Below, piece by piece: positions 7,977 to 16,632 of a stretch of 64,000 nucleotides of DNA (position 1 is the first letter of the stretch; each line of letters starts with the position of its first letter). The notes below the pieces were generated by a model. It was not told the DNA's origin and did no database searches. It was given only the letters and a program-made list of their open reading frames with translations. The stretch comes from Achromobacter sp. AONIH1 (GTDB lineage: Bacteria > Pseudomonadota > Gammaproteobacteria > Burkholderiales > Burkholderiaceae_B). The stretch covers positions 6,200,001 through 6,264,000 of the forward strand of contig NZ_CP026124.1 of the NCBI RefSeq assembly GCF_002902905.1. Reading direction: 5' to 3'. The translations under genes and the position numbers were made by a program.

Positions 7977-8615
7977 TTGGGCGCCCCTTTCACGCTATTC
8001 GTCGATTCCCAGTTTCTCAGCCCCTACGCCATGTCGGCCTATGTCGCGCTGACCGAGAAAAAACTGGCCTTCGAAGTGCGCCCCATCGACCTGTCGGCGG
8101 GCGAGCAGCGCATGGTGCCCTTCCAGAGCCGGTCCCTCACGTCCCGCGTGCCCGCCCTGACCCATGGCGATTTCCACCTGACCGAATCCACGGCCATCGC
8201 CGAATACCTGGAACAGCTCTATCCGGCGCCCGATCATCTGGCGCTGTATCCCGAGGCCCCCCAGGCCCGCGCCCGCGCGCGCCAGTTGCAGGCATGGCTG
8301 CGCAGCGACCTGGGCGCCCTGCGCCAGGAGCGCCCGACCGAAACCGTGTTCTGGGACCAGCCCGGCCAGCCCCTGTCCGACGATGGCCACGCGGCCGCGG
8401 CCAAGCTGATCCATGTCAGCAGCGCGCTCATCGGCGCTGGCCAGGCCACGCTGTTCGACGCCTGGAGCATCGCCGACGCCGACCTGGCCACCGCGCTGCG
8501 CCGCCTGTGGCTGGACGATCTGCTGCCCGACACACTGCGCGCCTATGCCGAGGCGCAGTGGCAACGCCCCAGCCTGCGCAAATGGCTGGATCACAACGCG
8601 GCCGCCCGACGCTGA
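7977..8615 (+). CDS. yfcF: Glutathione S-transferase (YfcF-like)
   Basis: A 212-residue GST. The N-terminal thioredoxin-fold part has FVDSQFLSPYAMSAYVAL with the catalytic-position Ser/Tyr region, the cis-Pro motif RVPAL, and the glutathione-contact motif LTESTAIAEYLEQLYP at about residues 62-77. The C-terminal helical domain includes a conserved Asp in ATLFDAWSIADADLATAL. The overall pattern matches E. coli YfcF, a GST with glutathione peroxidase activity. The start is a TTG at 7977; GGAGA ends 6 bases before it and no ATG occurs before the essential N-terminal strand, so TTG is well supported. Confidence 0.85.
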   Translation: MGAPFTLFVDSQFLSPYAMSAYVALTEKKLAFEVRPIDLSAGEQRMVPFQSRSLTSRVPALTHGDFHLTESTAIAEYLEQLYPAPDHLALYPEAPQARARARQLQAWLRSDLGALRQERPTETVFWDQPGQPLSDDGHAAAAKLIHVSSALIGAGQATLFDAWSIADADLATALRRLWLDDLLPDTLRAYAEAQWQRPSLRKWLDHNAAARR

Positions 8616-8633
8616 CGCCAGCGACGCGCCGCG

Positions 8634-9029
8634 ATGCTGCTGCTCGATCACATCTCCATCACCGTCCCGCGACTGGACGAAGCGCGCCCGTTCTATGACG
8701 CGGTGATGGACGCGCTGGGCGCGTCCAAGGTCTATGACCGCGAGGACGCCCTGGGCTACGGCGAACGCTGCCGCGCGGGCGACGCCGGACACACCTATCT
8801 GTCGGTCTTCGCATCCCCGCAGGCCGGCAGCGACGCGCGCCGCCATTGGTGCTTCAAGGCGCCCAGCAGAAGCGCCGTGGACCGCTTCCATGCCGCCGGC
8901 CTGGCGCATGGCGGCCGCGATGACGGCGCGCCCGGCCTGCGCCCGCACTACCACCCGCATTACTACGCCGCCTTCCTGCTCGACCCCTGCGGCAATCGCA
9001 TCGAGGCCGTCTGCCACGACCCTGAGTGA
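8634..9029 (+). CDS. VOC family protein (glyoxalase/dioxygenase fold)
   Basis: A 131-residue single VOC domain. It begins MLLLDHISITVPRLDEARPF, with the first metal-ligand His at residue 6, and ends with AAFLLDPCGNRIEAVCH, where the Glu is the usual second-half ligand. His-rich HYHPHYY precedes the last strand. Such proteins bind a divalent metal and act as lyases, dioxygenases or resistance proteins; the substrate is unknown. It follows the GST gene by 18 bases and is probably co-transcribed with it. Confidence 0.85.
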   Translation: MLLLDHISITVPRLDEARPFYDAVMDALGASKVYDREDALGYGERCRAGDAGHTYLSVFASPQAGSDARRHWCFKAPSRSAVDRFHAAGLAHGGRDDGAPGLRPHYHPHYYAAFLLDPCGNRIEAVCHDPE

Positions 9030-9088
9030 CGCTCGGGGCGCGCAGATCCGCCTGGATCGTTAAGAAGGGACACATAGTCCACCGAGGT

Positions 9089-9102
9089 TTGACCTGCATC
9101 AA
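9089..9102 (+). promoter_or_regulatory. FNR/Anr-like box upstream of the DUF3141-pta-ackA-fabI operon
   Basis: TTGAC-CTGC-ATCAA matches the FNR/Anr consensus TTGAT-N4-ATCAA at 9 of 10 positions. It lies about 140 bases before the DUF3141 start and about 50 bases upstream of the start predicted from the promoter at 9114-9142. Low-oxygen activation is inferred; that offset is not one of the classic FNR positions. Confidence 0.6.
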
Positions 9103-9113
9103 ACCCATCCATG

Positions 9114-9142
9114 TTGCGACGCAACATCGATTGCGGTGTAAT
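9114..9142 (+). promoter_or_regulatory. Candidate sigma-70 promoter for the DUF3141 operon
   Basis: TTGCGA at 9114-9119 and TGTAAT at 9137-9142 are separated by exactly 17 bases. The -10 matches TATAAT at 5 of 6 positions and the -35 matches TTGACA at 4 of 6. A perfect 7-bp inverted repeat, ATGTTGC-GAC-GCAACAT (9111-9127), overlaps the -35 element and could be an additional regulator site. Confidence 0.5.
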
Positions 9143-9229
9143 GGGGAGGTCAAGTCAGCCGGTTCCACTCTGGAATCGGTCCGGCGTGCGTCCATGCCGG
9201 AAAGCCACCCGCATACTCAGGAGATCGCC

Positions 9230-12200
9230 ATGGCCGAACCCGGCAAGGATCGCGACCCCGCCCCGTCCAACCCCTGGACGGCCGCCTACGAATACGCCGT
9301 GGACGCCTGGCAACGAGGCGTCCTCTACGCCGACGTGATGCGCCAGCGCGGCAACCAATACCACCAGCACATGGCCAAGCGCGCCCCCAACGTGCTGAGC
9401 ATGGAATATGAGCTGGTGCTGGACGGCCGCGAATTCCCCCGCCCGGTCAACTACGGCCTGCTACGCATCACGCCGCCCCAGGGCGTCGAAACCGACCCGA
9501 TCAAGCGCCCCTTCCTGGTGGTCGACCCGCGCGCCGGCCACGGCCCCGGCATCGGCGGCTTCAAGCCGGAAAGCGAGATCGGCGTGGCGCTGCGCGCAGG
9601 GCATGCCTGCTACTTCGCCACCTTCCTGCCCCAGCCCATGCCGACCCAAACGGTCGAGGACGTGATCCAGGCCGAGGCGCGCTTCCTGGAAGAGATCATC
9701 GCCCGCCATCCCGACGCGGAAGGCAAGCCCGTGGTGGTGGCCAATTGCCAGGCCGGCTGGCAGATCATGATGACCGCCGCCGTGCGTCCCGAGCTGTTCG
9801 GCCCCATCATCGTGGCCGGCGCGCCGCTGTCCTACTGGGCGGGCTGGCGCGGCATGAATCCCATGCGCTATTCCGGCGGCCTGCTGGGCGGCAGCTGGCT
9901 CACCGCGCTCACCAGCGACATCGGCAACGGCAAGTTCGACGGCGCCTGGCTGGTGCAGAACTTCGAGAACCTGAACCCGGCCAACACGCTCTGGAGCAAG
10001 CAGTACAACCTGTACTCCAAGGTCGACACCGAGGCGGAGCGCTACCTGAGCTTCGAGAAATGGTGGGGCGGCCATGTGTTCCTGAACGGCACCGAGATCC
10101 AATACATCGTGGACAAGCTGTTCGTGGGCAACCGCCTGGCCACGGCCGGGCTGGTCACGTCCGACGGCATCCGCATCGACCTGCGCAACATCCGCTCGCC
10201 CATCGTGGTGTTCTGCTCCAAGGGCGACAACATCACGCCGCCGCCGCAGGCGCTGGGCTGGATCCCAGACCTTTATCAGGACGACGCCGAAGTGCTGGCC
10301 CATGGCCAGACCATCGTCTACGCCGTGCACGAGAGCATCGGCCACCTGGGCATCTTCGTGTCCGGCAGCGTGGCGCGCAAGGAACACCAGGAATTCACAT
10401 CCAACATCGACATGATCGATGTGCTGCCTCCTGGCATCTACCAGGCCGAGATCGCCGACAAGACGCCGGACACGCCCAACGCCGACCTGGCCCAGGGCAA
10501 CTATGTACTGTCGTTCGAGGAACGCCACCTGGACGACGTGCGCGCCATCGTCGACCGCAAGGAAGACGATGACCGCCGTTTCGCCGCGGTGGCCCGAATC
10601 TCGGACATCAACCTGGGCATGTACCGCAGCTTCGTCCAGCCCTGGCTGCGCGCCACCGTGACGCCGCAGTCGGCCGAATGGCTGCAGCGCCTGCACCCGT
10701 TGCGCCTGCCCTATGAGCTGATTTCCGACCGCAACCCGCTGGTCGCGCCCATCGCCCGAGTGGCCGAGCAGGTGCGCGAACACCGCCAGCCCGTCTCGTC
10801 CGCCAATCCATTCCTGATGGCCCAGGAAATGGTGTCGAACTGGATCGAGACCAGCCTGAACATCTGGCAGGAATTGCGCGACTCCGCCGCCGAACGCAGC
10901 TTCATGAGCATCTACGGTTCGCCGGTGGTGCAGGACCTGGCCGGCCTGGGCGCACAGGACGGCCTGCCGCGCCGCCATCCCGGCGTATCGCCCGAACACC
11001 GCGACTTCATGGCGGCCCGCGCCGCCGAGCTGCGCTCGCAGCTGCAGGAAGGCGGGCTGCTCGTGGCCGCCGTGCGCATGCTGCTGTACGTGGCCGGCGC
11101 CGAGGGTGGCCTGGACGAACGCAGTTTCGCGCTGATCCGCAAAATGCGCGCCGAATCAAACAACACCATCACGCTGCAGGAATTCAAGGACCTGACCCGC
11201 GACCAGGCGCTGATGTTGACGCTGGACGCGCCCGCCGCCATCCAGGCCATGCCGCGCCTGCTGGAGGGCGAAACTCCCGCCGCCATTCGCACCGCGCTGG
11301 ACGAGATGAAGCGGGTGCTGGAAGCCGCCGAGCCGCTGAGCGCGGCGGCGCGCGAAAGCCTGGACGAAATGGAGCACATCTTCGAGGCGGCCGCGCGCCG
11401 CGCCGAGCATCACGGCCGCGACGGCGCCGCGCCGCGCAATGCCGCCGCGCCACGCAAGGTCGCGGCCGCGCGCAAGACCGCCGCGCCGGCGCGCCAGCGT
11501 GTCAAGGCCGCCGTGGCCGATCCCGCCATCGAGCCCGCCGGAGCGGCCGCGAAGCAGGCCGCCAGGCGCACCCGCGCCGTGACGGCCCTGGCCGCCGGAA
11601 CAAGCGCGAAGGCCTCCACGAAGGCTGCAACCAAAACCGCATCGAAGACCACAACCCCAACCGCCGCCAAATCGGCCGCCCCCGCAAACCCGCCAACAAC
11701 AAGACCAAGCCGCAATGAACCTGCCGTCCTCCACGCATTACGACAAGCTCATCGCCCGCGCCCAGACGCTGTCGGCCGCGCCCTGCGCCATCGCCCACCC
11801 CTGCGACGAACCGTCGCTGTCGGCCGCGCTGGAAGCGCGCGACCTGGGCCTGCTGCACCCCATCCTGGTCGGACCGGAACGCAAGATCCGCGACACCGCC
11901 GCGCAATTCCGCCTGAACCTGGGCGACGCGCGCATCGTCGACGCGCCGCACAGCCACGCGGCCGCCGAGACCGCCGTGGCGCTGGTGCGCGCCGGCGAGG
12001 CCAGCCTGCTGATGAAGGGCAGCCTGCACACCGACGAACTCATGCACGAGGTCGTTGCCCGCAACACCGGGCTGCGCAGCAGCCGCCGCATCAGCCATGT
12101 GTTCATCATGGAGGTGCCCACCTACCCGGAACCGCTGTTCATCACCGACGCGGCGATCAACATCTTCCCCGACCTGGAAACCAAGGCCGACATCATCCGC

Positions 12201-12301
12201 AACGTGATCGACCTGCATCACGGGCTGGGCCTGGGCGAGCCGCGCGTGGCCATCCTGTCGGCGGTGGAACAGGTCACGCCCAGCATTCCCAGCACCATTG
12301 A
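9230..12301 (+). CDS. DUF3141 domain protein (PHA synthase/depolymerase-like alpha/beta hydrolase), C-terminus frameshifted
   Basis: The first ~730 residues are a DUF3141 protein, related to polyhydroxyalkanoate synthase/hydrolase folds. FLVVDPRAGHGPGIGGFKPE and VVVANCQAGWQIMMTAA (nucleophile-elbow-like, with Cys) are visible, and VHESIGHLGIFVSG carries the likely catalytic His. An Ala/Lys-rich histone-H1-like tail follows. The frame then runs on 195 codons inside pta, which is not plausible protein. In the -1 frame the tail continues IGRPRKPANNKTKPQ and stops at 11716-11718 in an ATGA overlap with pta. A single lost base near 11640-11673 would therefore explain the run-on. GRPRK is an AT-hook-like core. 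The ATG at 9230 was chosen because AGGAG lies 6 bases upstream. It is the first gene of the pta-ackA-fabI operon. Confidence 0.8.
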   Translation: MAEPGKDRDPAPSNPWTAAYEYAVDAWQRGVLYADVMRQRGNQYHQHMAKRAPNVLSMEYELVLDGREFPRPVNYGLLRITPPQGVETDPIKRPFLVVDPRAGHGPGIGGFKPESEIGVALRAGHACYFATFLPQPMPTQTVEDVIQAEARFLEEIIARHPDAEGKPVVVANCQAGWQIMMTAAVRPELFGPIIVAGAPLSYWAGWRGMNPMRYSGGLLGGSWLTALTSDIGNGKFDGAWLVQNFENLNPANTLWSKQYNLYSKVDTEAERYLSFEKWWGGHVFLNGTEIQYIVDKLFVGNRLATAGLVTSDGIRIDLRNIRSPIVVFCSKGDNITPPPQALGWIPDLYQDDAEVLAHGQTIVYAVHESIGHLGIFVSGSVARKEHQEFTSNIDMIDVLPPGIYQAEIADKTPDTPNADLAQGNYVLSFEERHLDDVRAIVDRKEDDDRRFAAVARISDINLGMYRSFVQPWLRATVTPQSAEWLQRLHPLRLPYELISDRNPLVAPIARVAEQVREHRQPVSSANPFLMAQEMVSNWIETSLNIWQELRDSAAERSFMSIYGSPVVQDLAGLGAQDGLPRRHPGVSPEHRDFMAARAAELRSQLQEGGLLVAAVRMLLYVAGAEGGLDERSFALIRKMRAESNNTITLQEFKDLTRDQALMLTLDAPAAIQAMPRLLEGETPAAIRTALDEMKRVLEAAEPLSAAARESLDEMEHIFEAAARRAEHHGRDGAAPRNAAAPRKVAAARKTAAPARQRVKAAVADPAIEPAGAAAKQAARRTRAVTALAAGTSAKASTKAATKTASKTTTPTAAKSAAPANPPTTRPSRNEPAVLHALRQAHRPRPDAVGRALRHRPPLRRTVAVGRAGSARPGPAAPHPGRTGTQDPRHRRAIPPEPGRRAHRRRAAQPRGRRDRRGAGARRRGQPADEGQPAHRRTHARGRCPQHRAAQQPPHQPCVHHGGAHLPGTAVHHRRGDQHLPRPGNQGRHHPQRDRPASRAGPGRAARGHPVGGGTGHAQHSQHH

Positions 12302-12659
12302 GGCGGCCGCGCTGTGCAAGATGGCCGACCGCGGCCAGATCGCCGGCGGCCTGCTGGACGGCCCGCTGGCGCTGGACAACGCCATCAGCCCGGACGCGGC
12401 CCGCATCAAGGGCATACGCTCGCACGTGGCGGGCGTGGCCCAGGTGCTGGTGGTGCCGGACCTGGAGGCCGGCAACATGCTGGCCAAGAACCTCACCTTC
12501 CTGGCCAATGCCGAGGCCGCCGGCATCGTGCTGGGCGCGCGCGTGCCCATCATCCTGACCAGCCGCGCGGACAGCCCGCGCTCGCGCCTGGCCTCGGCGG
12601 CGGTGGCGGCGATCTACTCGCACCACTTGGCCCAGCAACAAGCCCGCCCGCTGGCCTGA
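11715..12659 (+). CDS. pta: Phosphate acetyltransferase (single PTA/PTB domain)
   Basis: A 314-residue PTA_PTB-domain enzyme, short like phosphate butyryltransferase and without the N-terminal regulatory part of long Pta. It interconverts acetyl-CoA and acetyl phosphate. Conserved blocks include HPCDEPSLSAALEARDLGLL, LLMKGSLHTDELM, FITDAAINIFPD and GGLLDGPLALDNAISPDAA. It starts in an ATGA overlap with the true end of the DUF3141 gene and is followed 52 bases later by ackA, so both enzymes of the acetyl-phosphate route are made together. Use of butyryl-CoA or propionyl-CoA cannot be excluded from sequence. Confidence 0.9.
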   Translation: MNLPSSTHYDKLIARAQTLSAAPCAIAHPCDEPSLSAALEARDLGLLHPILVGPERKIRDTAAQFRLNLGDARIVDAPHSHAAAETAVALVRAGEASLLMKGSLHTDELMHEVVARNTGLRSSRRISHVFIMEVPTYPEPLFITDAAINIFPDLETKADIIRNVIDLHHGLGLGEPRVAILSAVEQVTPSIPSTIEAAALCKMADRGQIAGGLLDGPLALDNAISPDAARIKGIRSHVAGVAQVLVVPDLEAGNMLAKNLTFLANAEAAGIVLGARVPIILTSRADSPRSRLASAAVAAIYSHHLAQQQARPLA

Positions 12660-12711
12660 GACCGGCCGGATCCGGTTTCATCCCTCGCCCACCGCAACGG
12701 ATTCCCCATCC

Positions 12712-13896
12712 ATGTCCGACACCATCCTCGTCATCAACGCAGGCAGTTCCAGCATCAAGTTCTACCTCTACGACATCGACGGCAAGGAGGAGCTGGCGCC
12801 GCGCCTGGGCGGCCAGCTCGAAGGCATAGGCACCTCGCACCCGCGCCTGCGGGTGCGCGACGCCGCCGGCCAAACGCTGGTCGAACGCGACATCGCCCCC
12901 AGCCACGCGCCCGACGTGCCCAATGGCCAGGAGGTCGTGGGCACCTGGCTCAGCGGCCACCTGGGCGGCGCGCCGCTGGCCGTGGGCCATCGCGTGGTGC
13001 ACGGCGGCCCCGAGCTGTCCGAGCCGGTGCTGATCGATGACGACATCCTGGCGCGGCTGGATGCCTACACCCCGCTGGCTCCGCTGCACCAGCCTAACAA
13101 CCTGGCGCCCATCCGCGTGATCCGCGAGCGCCGCCCCTGGATTCCCCAGGTCGCCTGCTTCGACACCGCCTTCCATCGCAGCCATTCCGAGGTGGCCGAC
13201 CGCTACGCCCTGCCCGAATCGCTGTACCAGCAGGGCGTGCGGCGCTACGGCTTCCATGGCCTGTCCTACGAGTACATCGCCCAGCGCCTGCAGCGCGCGC
13301 TGCCCGAAGTCGCGATGGGCAAGATCGTCGCCGCCCACCTGGGCTCGGGCGTGTCGGCCTGCGCCATCCACCAGGGCAAGAGCGTGGACAGCACCATGGG
13401 CTTCACCGCGCTGGAGGGCCTGCCCATGGGCACGCGGCCGGGCCGGCTGGACCCGGGCGTGGTGCTGTGGATGATGGAACGCGGCATGAGCCATGACGAG
13501 ATCGAGCACCTGCTCTATCACGACTGCGGCATGAAGGGCCTGTCCGGCATCGGCAACGACATGCGCGAGCTGCTGGCCAGCGACGCGCCCGGCGCGAAAC
13601 TGGCCCTGTCCTACTTCGCCTGGCGCGTGGCCGAGGGCATGGCCGGCCTGGGTTGCGCCATGAACGGCATCGACGCCATCGTCTTCACCGCCGGCGTGGG
13701 CGAGAATTCCCCCGCCATCCGCCAGGCCATCAGCGAGCACTGGGGCTGGCTGGGCATCAAGCTCGATCCCGAACGCAACGCCCACCATGGGCCGCGCATC
13801 TCCAGCGACGACAGTCGCATCGGCGTGTACGTGGTCCGCACCAACGAGGAGCTGATCATCGCCCAGCACACACTCGCACTGGTGAAACAACGATGA
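12712..13896 (+). CDS. ackA: Acetate/propionate kinase
   Basis: A 394-residue ASKHA-fold kinase of normal length. The N-terminal phosphate-binding signature ILVINAGSSSIKFYLYD is present, as are HRVVHGG, the second signature around RRYGFHGLSYEYIAQRL, and GVGENSPAIR near the C-terminus. It makes ATP from acetyl phosphate, or the reverse. Together with pta it allows substrate-level ATP formation from acetyl-CoA when respiration is limited, which fits the FNR/Anr-like box in front of the operon. Its stop codon overlaps the fabI start (ATGA), indicating coupled translation. Confidence 0.95.
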   Translation: MSDTILVINAGSSSIKFYLYDIDGKEELAPRLGGQLEGIGTSHPRLRVRDAAGQTLVERDIAPSHAPDVPNGQEVVGTWLSGHLGGAPLAVGHRVVHGGPELSEPVLIDDDILARLDAYTPLAPLHQPNNLAPIRVIRERRPWIPQVACFDTAFHRSHSEVADRYALPESLYQQGVRRYGFHGLSYEYIAQRLQRALPEVAMGKIVAAHLGSGVSACAIHQGKSVDSTMGFTALEGLPMGTRPGRLDPGVVLWMMERGMSHDEIEHLLYHDCGMKGLSGIGNDMRELLASDAPGAKLALSYFAWRVAEGMAGLGCAMNGIDAIVFTAGVGENSPAIRQAISEHWGWLGIKLDPERNAHHGPRISSDDSRIGVYVVRTNEELIIAQHTLALVKQR

Positions 13897-14666
13897 ACAC
13901 ACCGCTACCGCTGGCCGGCAAGCGCGGCCTGGTCACCGGCATCGCCAATGCCGACTCCATCGCCTGGGGCTGCGCCAAGGCCTTTCACGCCATGGGCGCC
14001 GAACTGGCCGTGACCTACCTGAACGACAAGGCCCTGCCCCACGTCCAGCCGCTGGCCGAGCAGGTGCGGGCCGACATGCTGATGCCGCTGAACCTGCTGC
14101 ACGAAGGCGAACTGGAAGCGGTGTTCGAGCGCCTGGAGCGCGAATGGGGCGCGCTGGACTTCGTGCTGCATTCCATCGCCTTCGCGCCGCGCGAGGACCT
14201 GCACGGCCGCGTCACCGACTGCTCGCGCGCCGGCTTCCTGCAGGCCATGGACGTGTCCTGCTGGTCCTTCATCCGCATGGCCAAGCTGGCCGAGCCGCTG
14301 ATGAAGAATGGCGGCACGCTGTTCTGCATGAGCTATTACGGCTCGCAGATGGTGGTCGAGCACTACAACATGATGGGGCCGGTAAAGGCCGCGCTGGAAT
14401 CGGCCACCCGCTATCTGGCCGCCGAACTGGGGCCGCAGGGCATCCGCGTGCATGCGATTTCGCCGGGGCCGCTCAAGACCCGCGCGGCCTCGGGCATCGC
14501 CGAGTTCGACACGCTGCTGGACCGCGCCCAGGCCAAGGCGCCGGCGCGCAGCCTGGTATCCATCGACGACGTGGGCGAGGCCACGGCCTGGCTGGCCACC
14601 GACGCCGCGCGCCGCATGACGGGGCAGACGCTGTATATCGACGGCGGTTATCACATCATCGACTAG
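13893..14666 (+). CDS. fabI: Enoyl-[acyl-carrier-protein] reductase FabI
   Basis: A 257-residue SDR-fold enoyl-ACP reductase. The N-terminus GKRGLVTGIANADSIAWG is the FabI-type NADH-binding loop. The active-site Tyr-x6-Lys pattern lies around YNMMGPVKAALES, and SPGPLKTRAASGI precedes the C-terminal YIDGGYHI. It completes fatty-acid elongation by reducing the enoyl-ACP double bond. Its place behind pta-ackA (ATGA overlap at 13893-13896) is shared with related betaproteobacterial operons from memory. It may be a second, condition-specific FabI; whether another fabI exists cannot be seen here. Confidence 0.93.
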   Translation: MNTPLPLAGKRGLVTGIANADSIAWGCAKAFHAMGAELAVTYLNDKALPHVQPLAEQVRADMLMPLNLLHEGELEAVFERLEREWGALDFVLHSIAFAPREDLHGRVTDCSRAGFLQAMDVSCWSFIRMAKLAEPLMKNGGTLFCMSYYGSQMVVEHYNMMGPVKAALESATRYLAAELGPQGIRVHAISPGPLKTRAASGIAEFDTLLDRAQAKAPARSLVSIDDVGEATAWLATDAARRMTGQTLYIDGGYHIID

Positions 14667-14762
14667 TGCGCTGATCCCGCCAATGCGCCCGCATGCGGGC
14701 ACGCACGCCAGGCGTTCGCAAGCGACGGACCCGACGCTCGCGAACGTCCATCCGTCTCTCTG

Positions 14763-16451
14763 CTAGGCCAGCGTGTCCGGCGCCGGCTGGCGCCAGCGCT
14801 CGATGGCGTCCACCGCCTGTTCCGGGCTGCCGAAGATCTTGTCCCGGCCGATCTTCTTCACCAGGCCCGAGCGCTCCAGCGCGGTGCGGAACTGGCCGTG
14901 CCCGCCCGCCACCAACAGGGTCATGCCGCGCGCGTCCAGCTCGCGCTTGAGCTCGTACAGCGCCTCGACCGCGTCGGCGTCGGCCTGGGTCATGGCCTCG
15001 GCGTCCAGCACGAACCATTGCACGTCGCCGGCCTGGTCCATGATCTCGCGCGCGCGCCGCCGGAACGCGTCGGCGTTGAAGAACCATACCGGCGATTCGA
15101 ACAGCCAGATGACCGTGCCGGGCACGGGCTGCGCCTCCGGATTCAGGTGCAGCTTGCCCAGCACCGACTCGCCGGGCTGGCGGCCCAGCAGCGCATCGCG
15201 TGGGTTGCCCGACACATACATGGCGTACAGCAGCGTGGCGCCCACCGACACGGCCACGCCCTGCAGCACGCCGAAGCCCACCACGCCCACGGCGGCCAGC
15301 ACGCCGAACGCCAGCTCGATGCGGGAAATGCGGGCCAGCCGCATGAAGGCGTGCCCGTCGAACAGGCTGGCCGCCGCCAGCAGCAGGATGGCCGACAGAA
15401 CGGCCTGCGGCAGCCAGTAAAGCGGCCCGCTGAGCAGGCCCACGACCACGGCCAGCGCCGCCGCCGCGCTGATGCTGACCAGCGGCGACGAGCCGCCCGC
15501 CACCAGTCCCACGGCCGTGCGCGAATCGGCGCCCGTCACGACAAAGCCCTGGAACAGTCCGGCGGCCACGTTGGCCGCGCCGAAGCCGACCAGTTCGCGG
15601 TTCGGATCGATATGCTCGCCGCTGCGGGCCGCGAAGCTGCGGGCGGTGACGATGCCGCTGGAAAAACTCACCACCAGCACGCCGGCCGCGCCCAGCAGCA
15701 TGTCATCCACGCCGTCCAGGCGCACCGGCAGGCTGAGCGCCGGCAGGCCGGCCGGCACCTCGCCCACCACGGCAATGCCCATGCCGGGAAAATCGAAGGC
15801 CCAGGACGCCGCGCAGGCGCCCACCACCAGCAGGATGGGACCGGGCCAGTTGGGCCGCCAGCGCTTGACGGCGATCAGCAGCAGGCAGGAACCCAGCCCC
15901 AGCGCCAGCGTCGGGATGCGGATTTCCGGCAGGCGGCGCGACAGTTCCAGGAAGGGATGGATCAAGCCGCTGTTGCGCAGGCCCACGCCGGTCAGGCCGC
16001 TGAGCTGCGACAGCGCCAGCGTGATCGCCACGCCCGCCATATAGCCGATCAGCACGGGCCGCGACAGCAGGTTGGCCAACACGCCCAGCCGCAGCACCCG
16101 CGCGATCAGGCAGCCCACGCCCACGGTCAGCGCGATGCCGGTGGCCGCCACCAGCCGGTCCTGCGGATCGGTCAGCGCCATGCCGGTCAGCGTGGCGGCG
16201 ATCAAGGTGCAGGTGGCGGTGTCGGGCCCCACGATCAATGTGCGCGACGATCCGAACACGGCATAGCCGAGCATGCCGGCGATGGCCGCCCACAGGCCGG
16301 CCACCGGCGGCACGCCCATCATGGCGGCATAGGCCAGGCCCACGGGCAGCGCCACGGCGGCCACACTCAACCCGGCCATCACATCGCGGCGGGCGGCGTC
16401 ACGGGTCAGGCCGCGCAGGTGGTTCAGGCCAGGAAAAAAGCGCAGGTTCAT
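14763..16451 (-). CDS. SulP family inorganic anion transporter with STAS domain
   Basis: A 562-residue SLC26/SulP transporter. The N-terminal membrane part has about 12-14 spans, including AGLSVAAVALPVGLAYAAMM and the substrate-site region YAVFGSSRTLIVGPDTATCT. From about residue 435 there is a cytoplasmic STAS domain (LIWLFESPVWFFNADAFRRR, then LDAEAMTQADADAVEAL). Such proteins carry sulfate, bicarbonate or dicarboxylates; specificity cannot be read. There is no adjacent carbonic anhydrase or sulfur gene, so it is an orphan transporter. It converges with fabI across a 96-bp gap. Confidence 0.9.
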   Translation of the reverse strand: MNLRFFPGLNHLRGLTRDAARRDVMAGLSVAAVALPVGLAYAAMMGVPPVAGLWAAIAGMLGYAVFGSSRTLIVGPDTATCTLIAATLTGMALTDPQDRLVAATGIALTVGVGCLIARVLRLGVLANLLSRPVLIGYMAGVAITLALSQLSGLTGVGLRNSGLIHPFLELSRRLPEIRIPTLALGLGSCLLLIAVKRWRPNWPGPILLVVGACAASWAFDFPGMGIAVVGEVPAGLPALSLPVRLDGVDDMLLGAAGVLVVSFSSGIVTARSFAARSGEHIDPNRELVGFGAANVAAGLFQGFVVTGADSRTAVGLVAGGSSPLVSISAAAALAVVVGLLSGPLYWLPQAVLSAILLLAAASLFDGHAFMRLARISRIELAFGVLAAVGVVGFGVLQGVAVSVGATLLYAMYVSGNPRDALLGRQPGESVLGKLHLNPEAQPVPGTVIWLFESPVWFFNADAFRRRAREIMDQAGDVQWFVLDAEAMTQADADAVEALYELKRELDARGMTLLVAGGHGQFRTALERSGLVKKIGRDKIFGSPEQAVDAIERWRQPAPDTLA

Positions 16452-16566
16452 GAGGCGGTGAAAGTAACGTCGGCGGGACCGCCAAGCCTACACCAAGGCG
16501 GACCTCCGGCGGTGGGGCCAGATCAACGATAAGGGCACCCGATCCCGCCGGAAAGGCGGCTGGCAC

Positions 16567-16607
16567 AAGGAAAAACGCCGGTCCCGCCGCAAGGCGGAAC
16601 CGGCGTT
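16567..16607 (-). terminator. Intrinsic terminator after pgk
   Basis: Read on the minus strand, AACGCCGGTTCCGCC, a 4-base loop and GGCGGGACCGGCGTT form a 15-bp stem with one wobble pair (16574-16607). It runs directly into a U-rich tract (16571-16575 are all A on the plus strand). It lies 26 bases past the pgk stop and ends the tkt-gap-pgk operon. Confidence 0.85.
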
Positions 16608-16632
16608 CCGGCCGGATGCGTCAACCAGGAAC

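Noticed and set aside
11719..12301. Extension of the DUF3141 protein into pta as genuine overlapping coding
   Set aside because: The extension is Arg/Pro/Gly-rich shadow of pta, while the -1 frame gives a sensible end exactly at the pta start. The frameshift reading is simpler.
14667..14762. Terminator between fabI and the SulP gene
   Set aside because: A GCCCGCATGCGGGC palindrome and CGTTCGC/GCGAACG arms exist, but none is followed by a U run and the arms are far apart, so no firm call was made.
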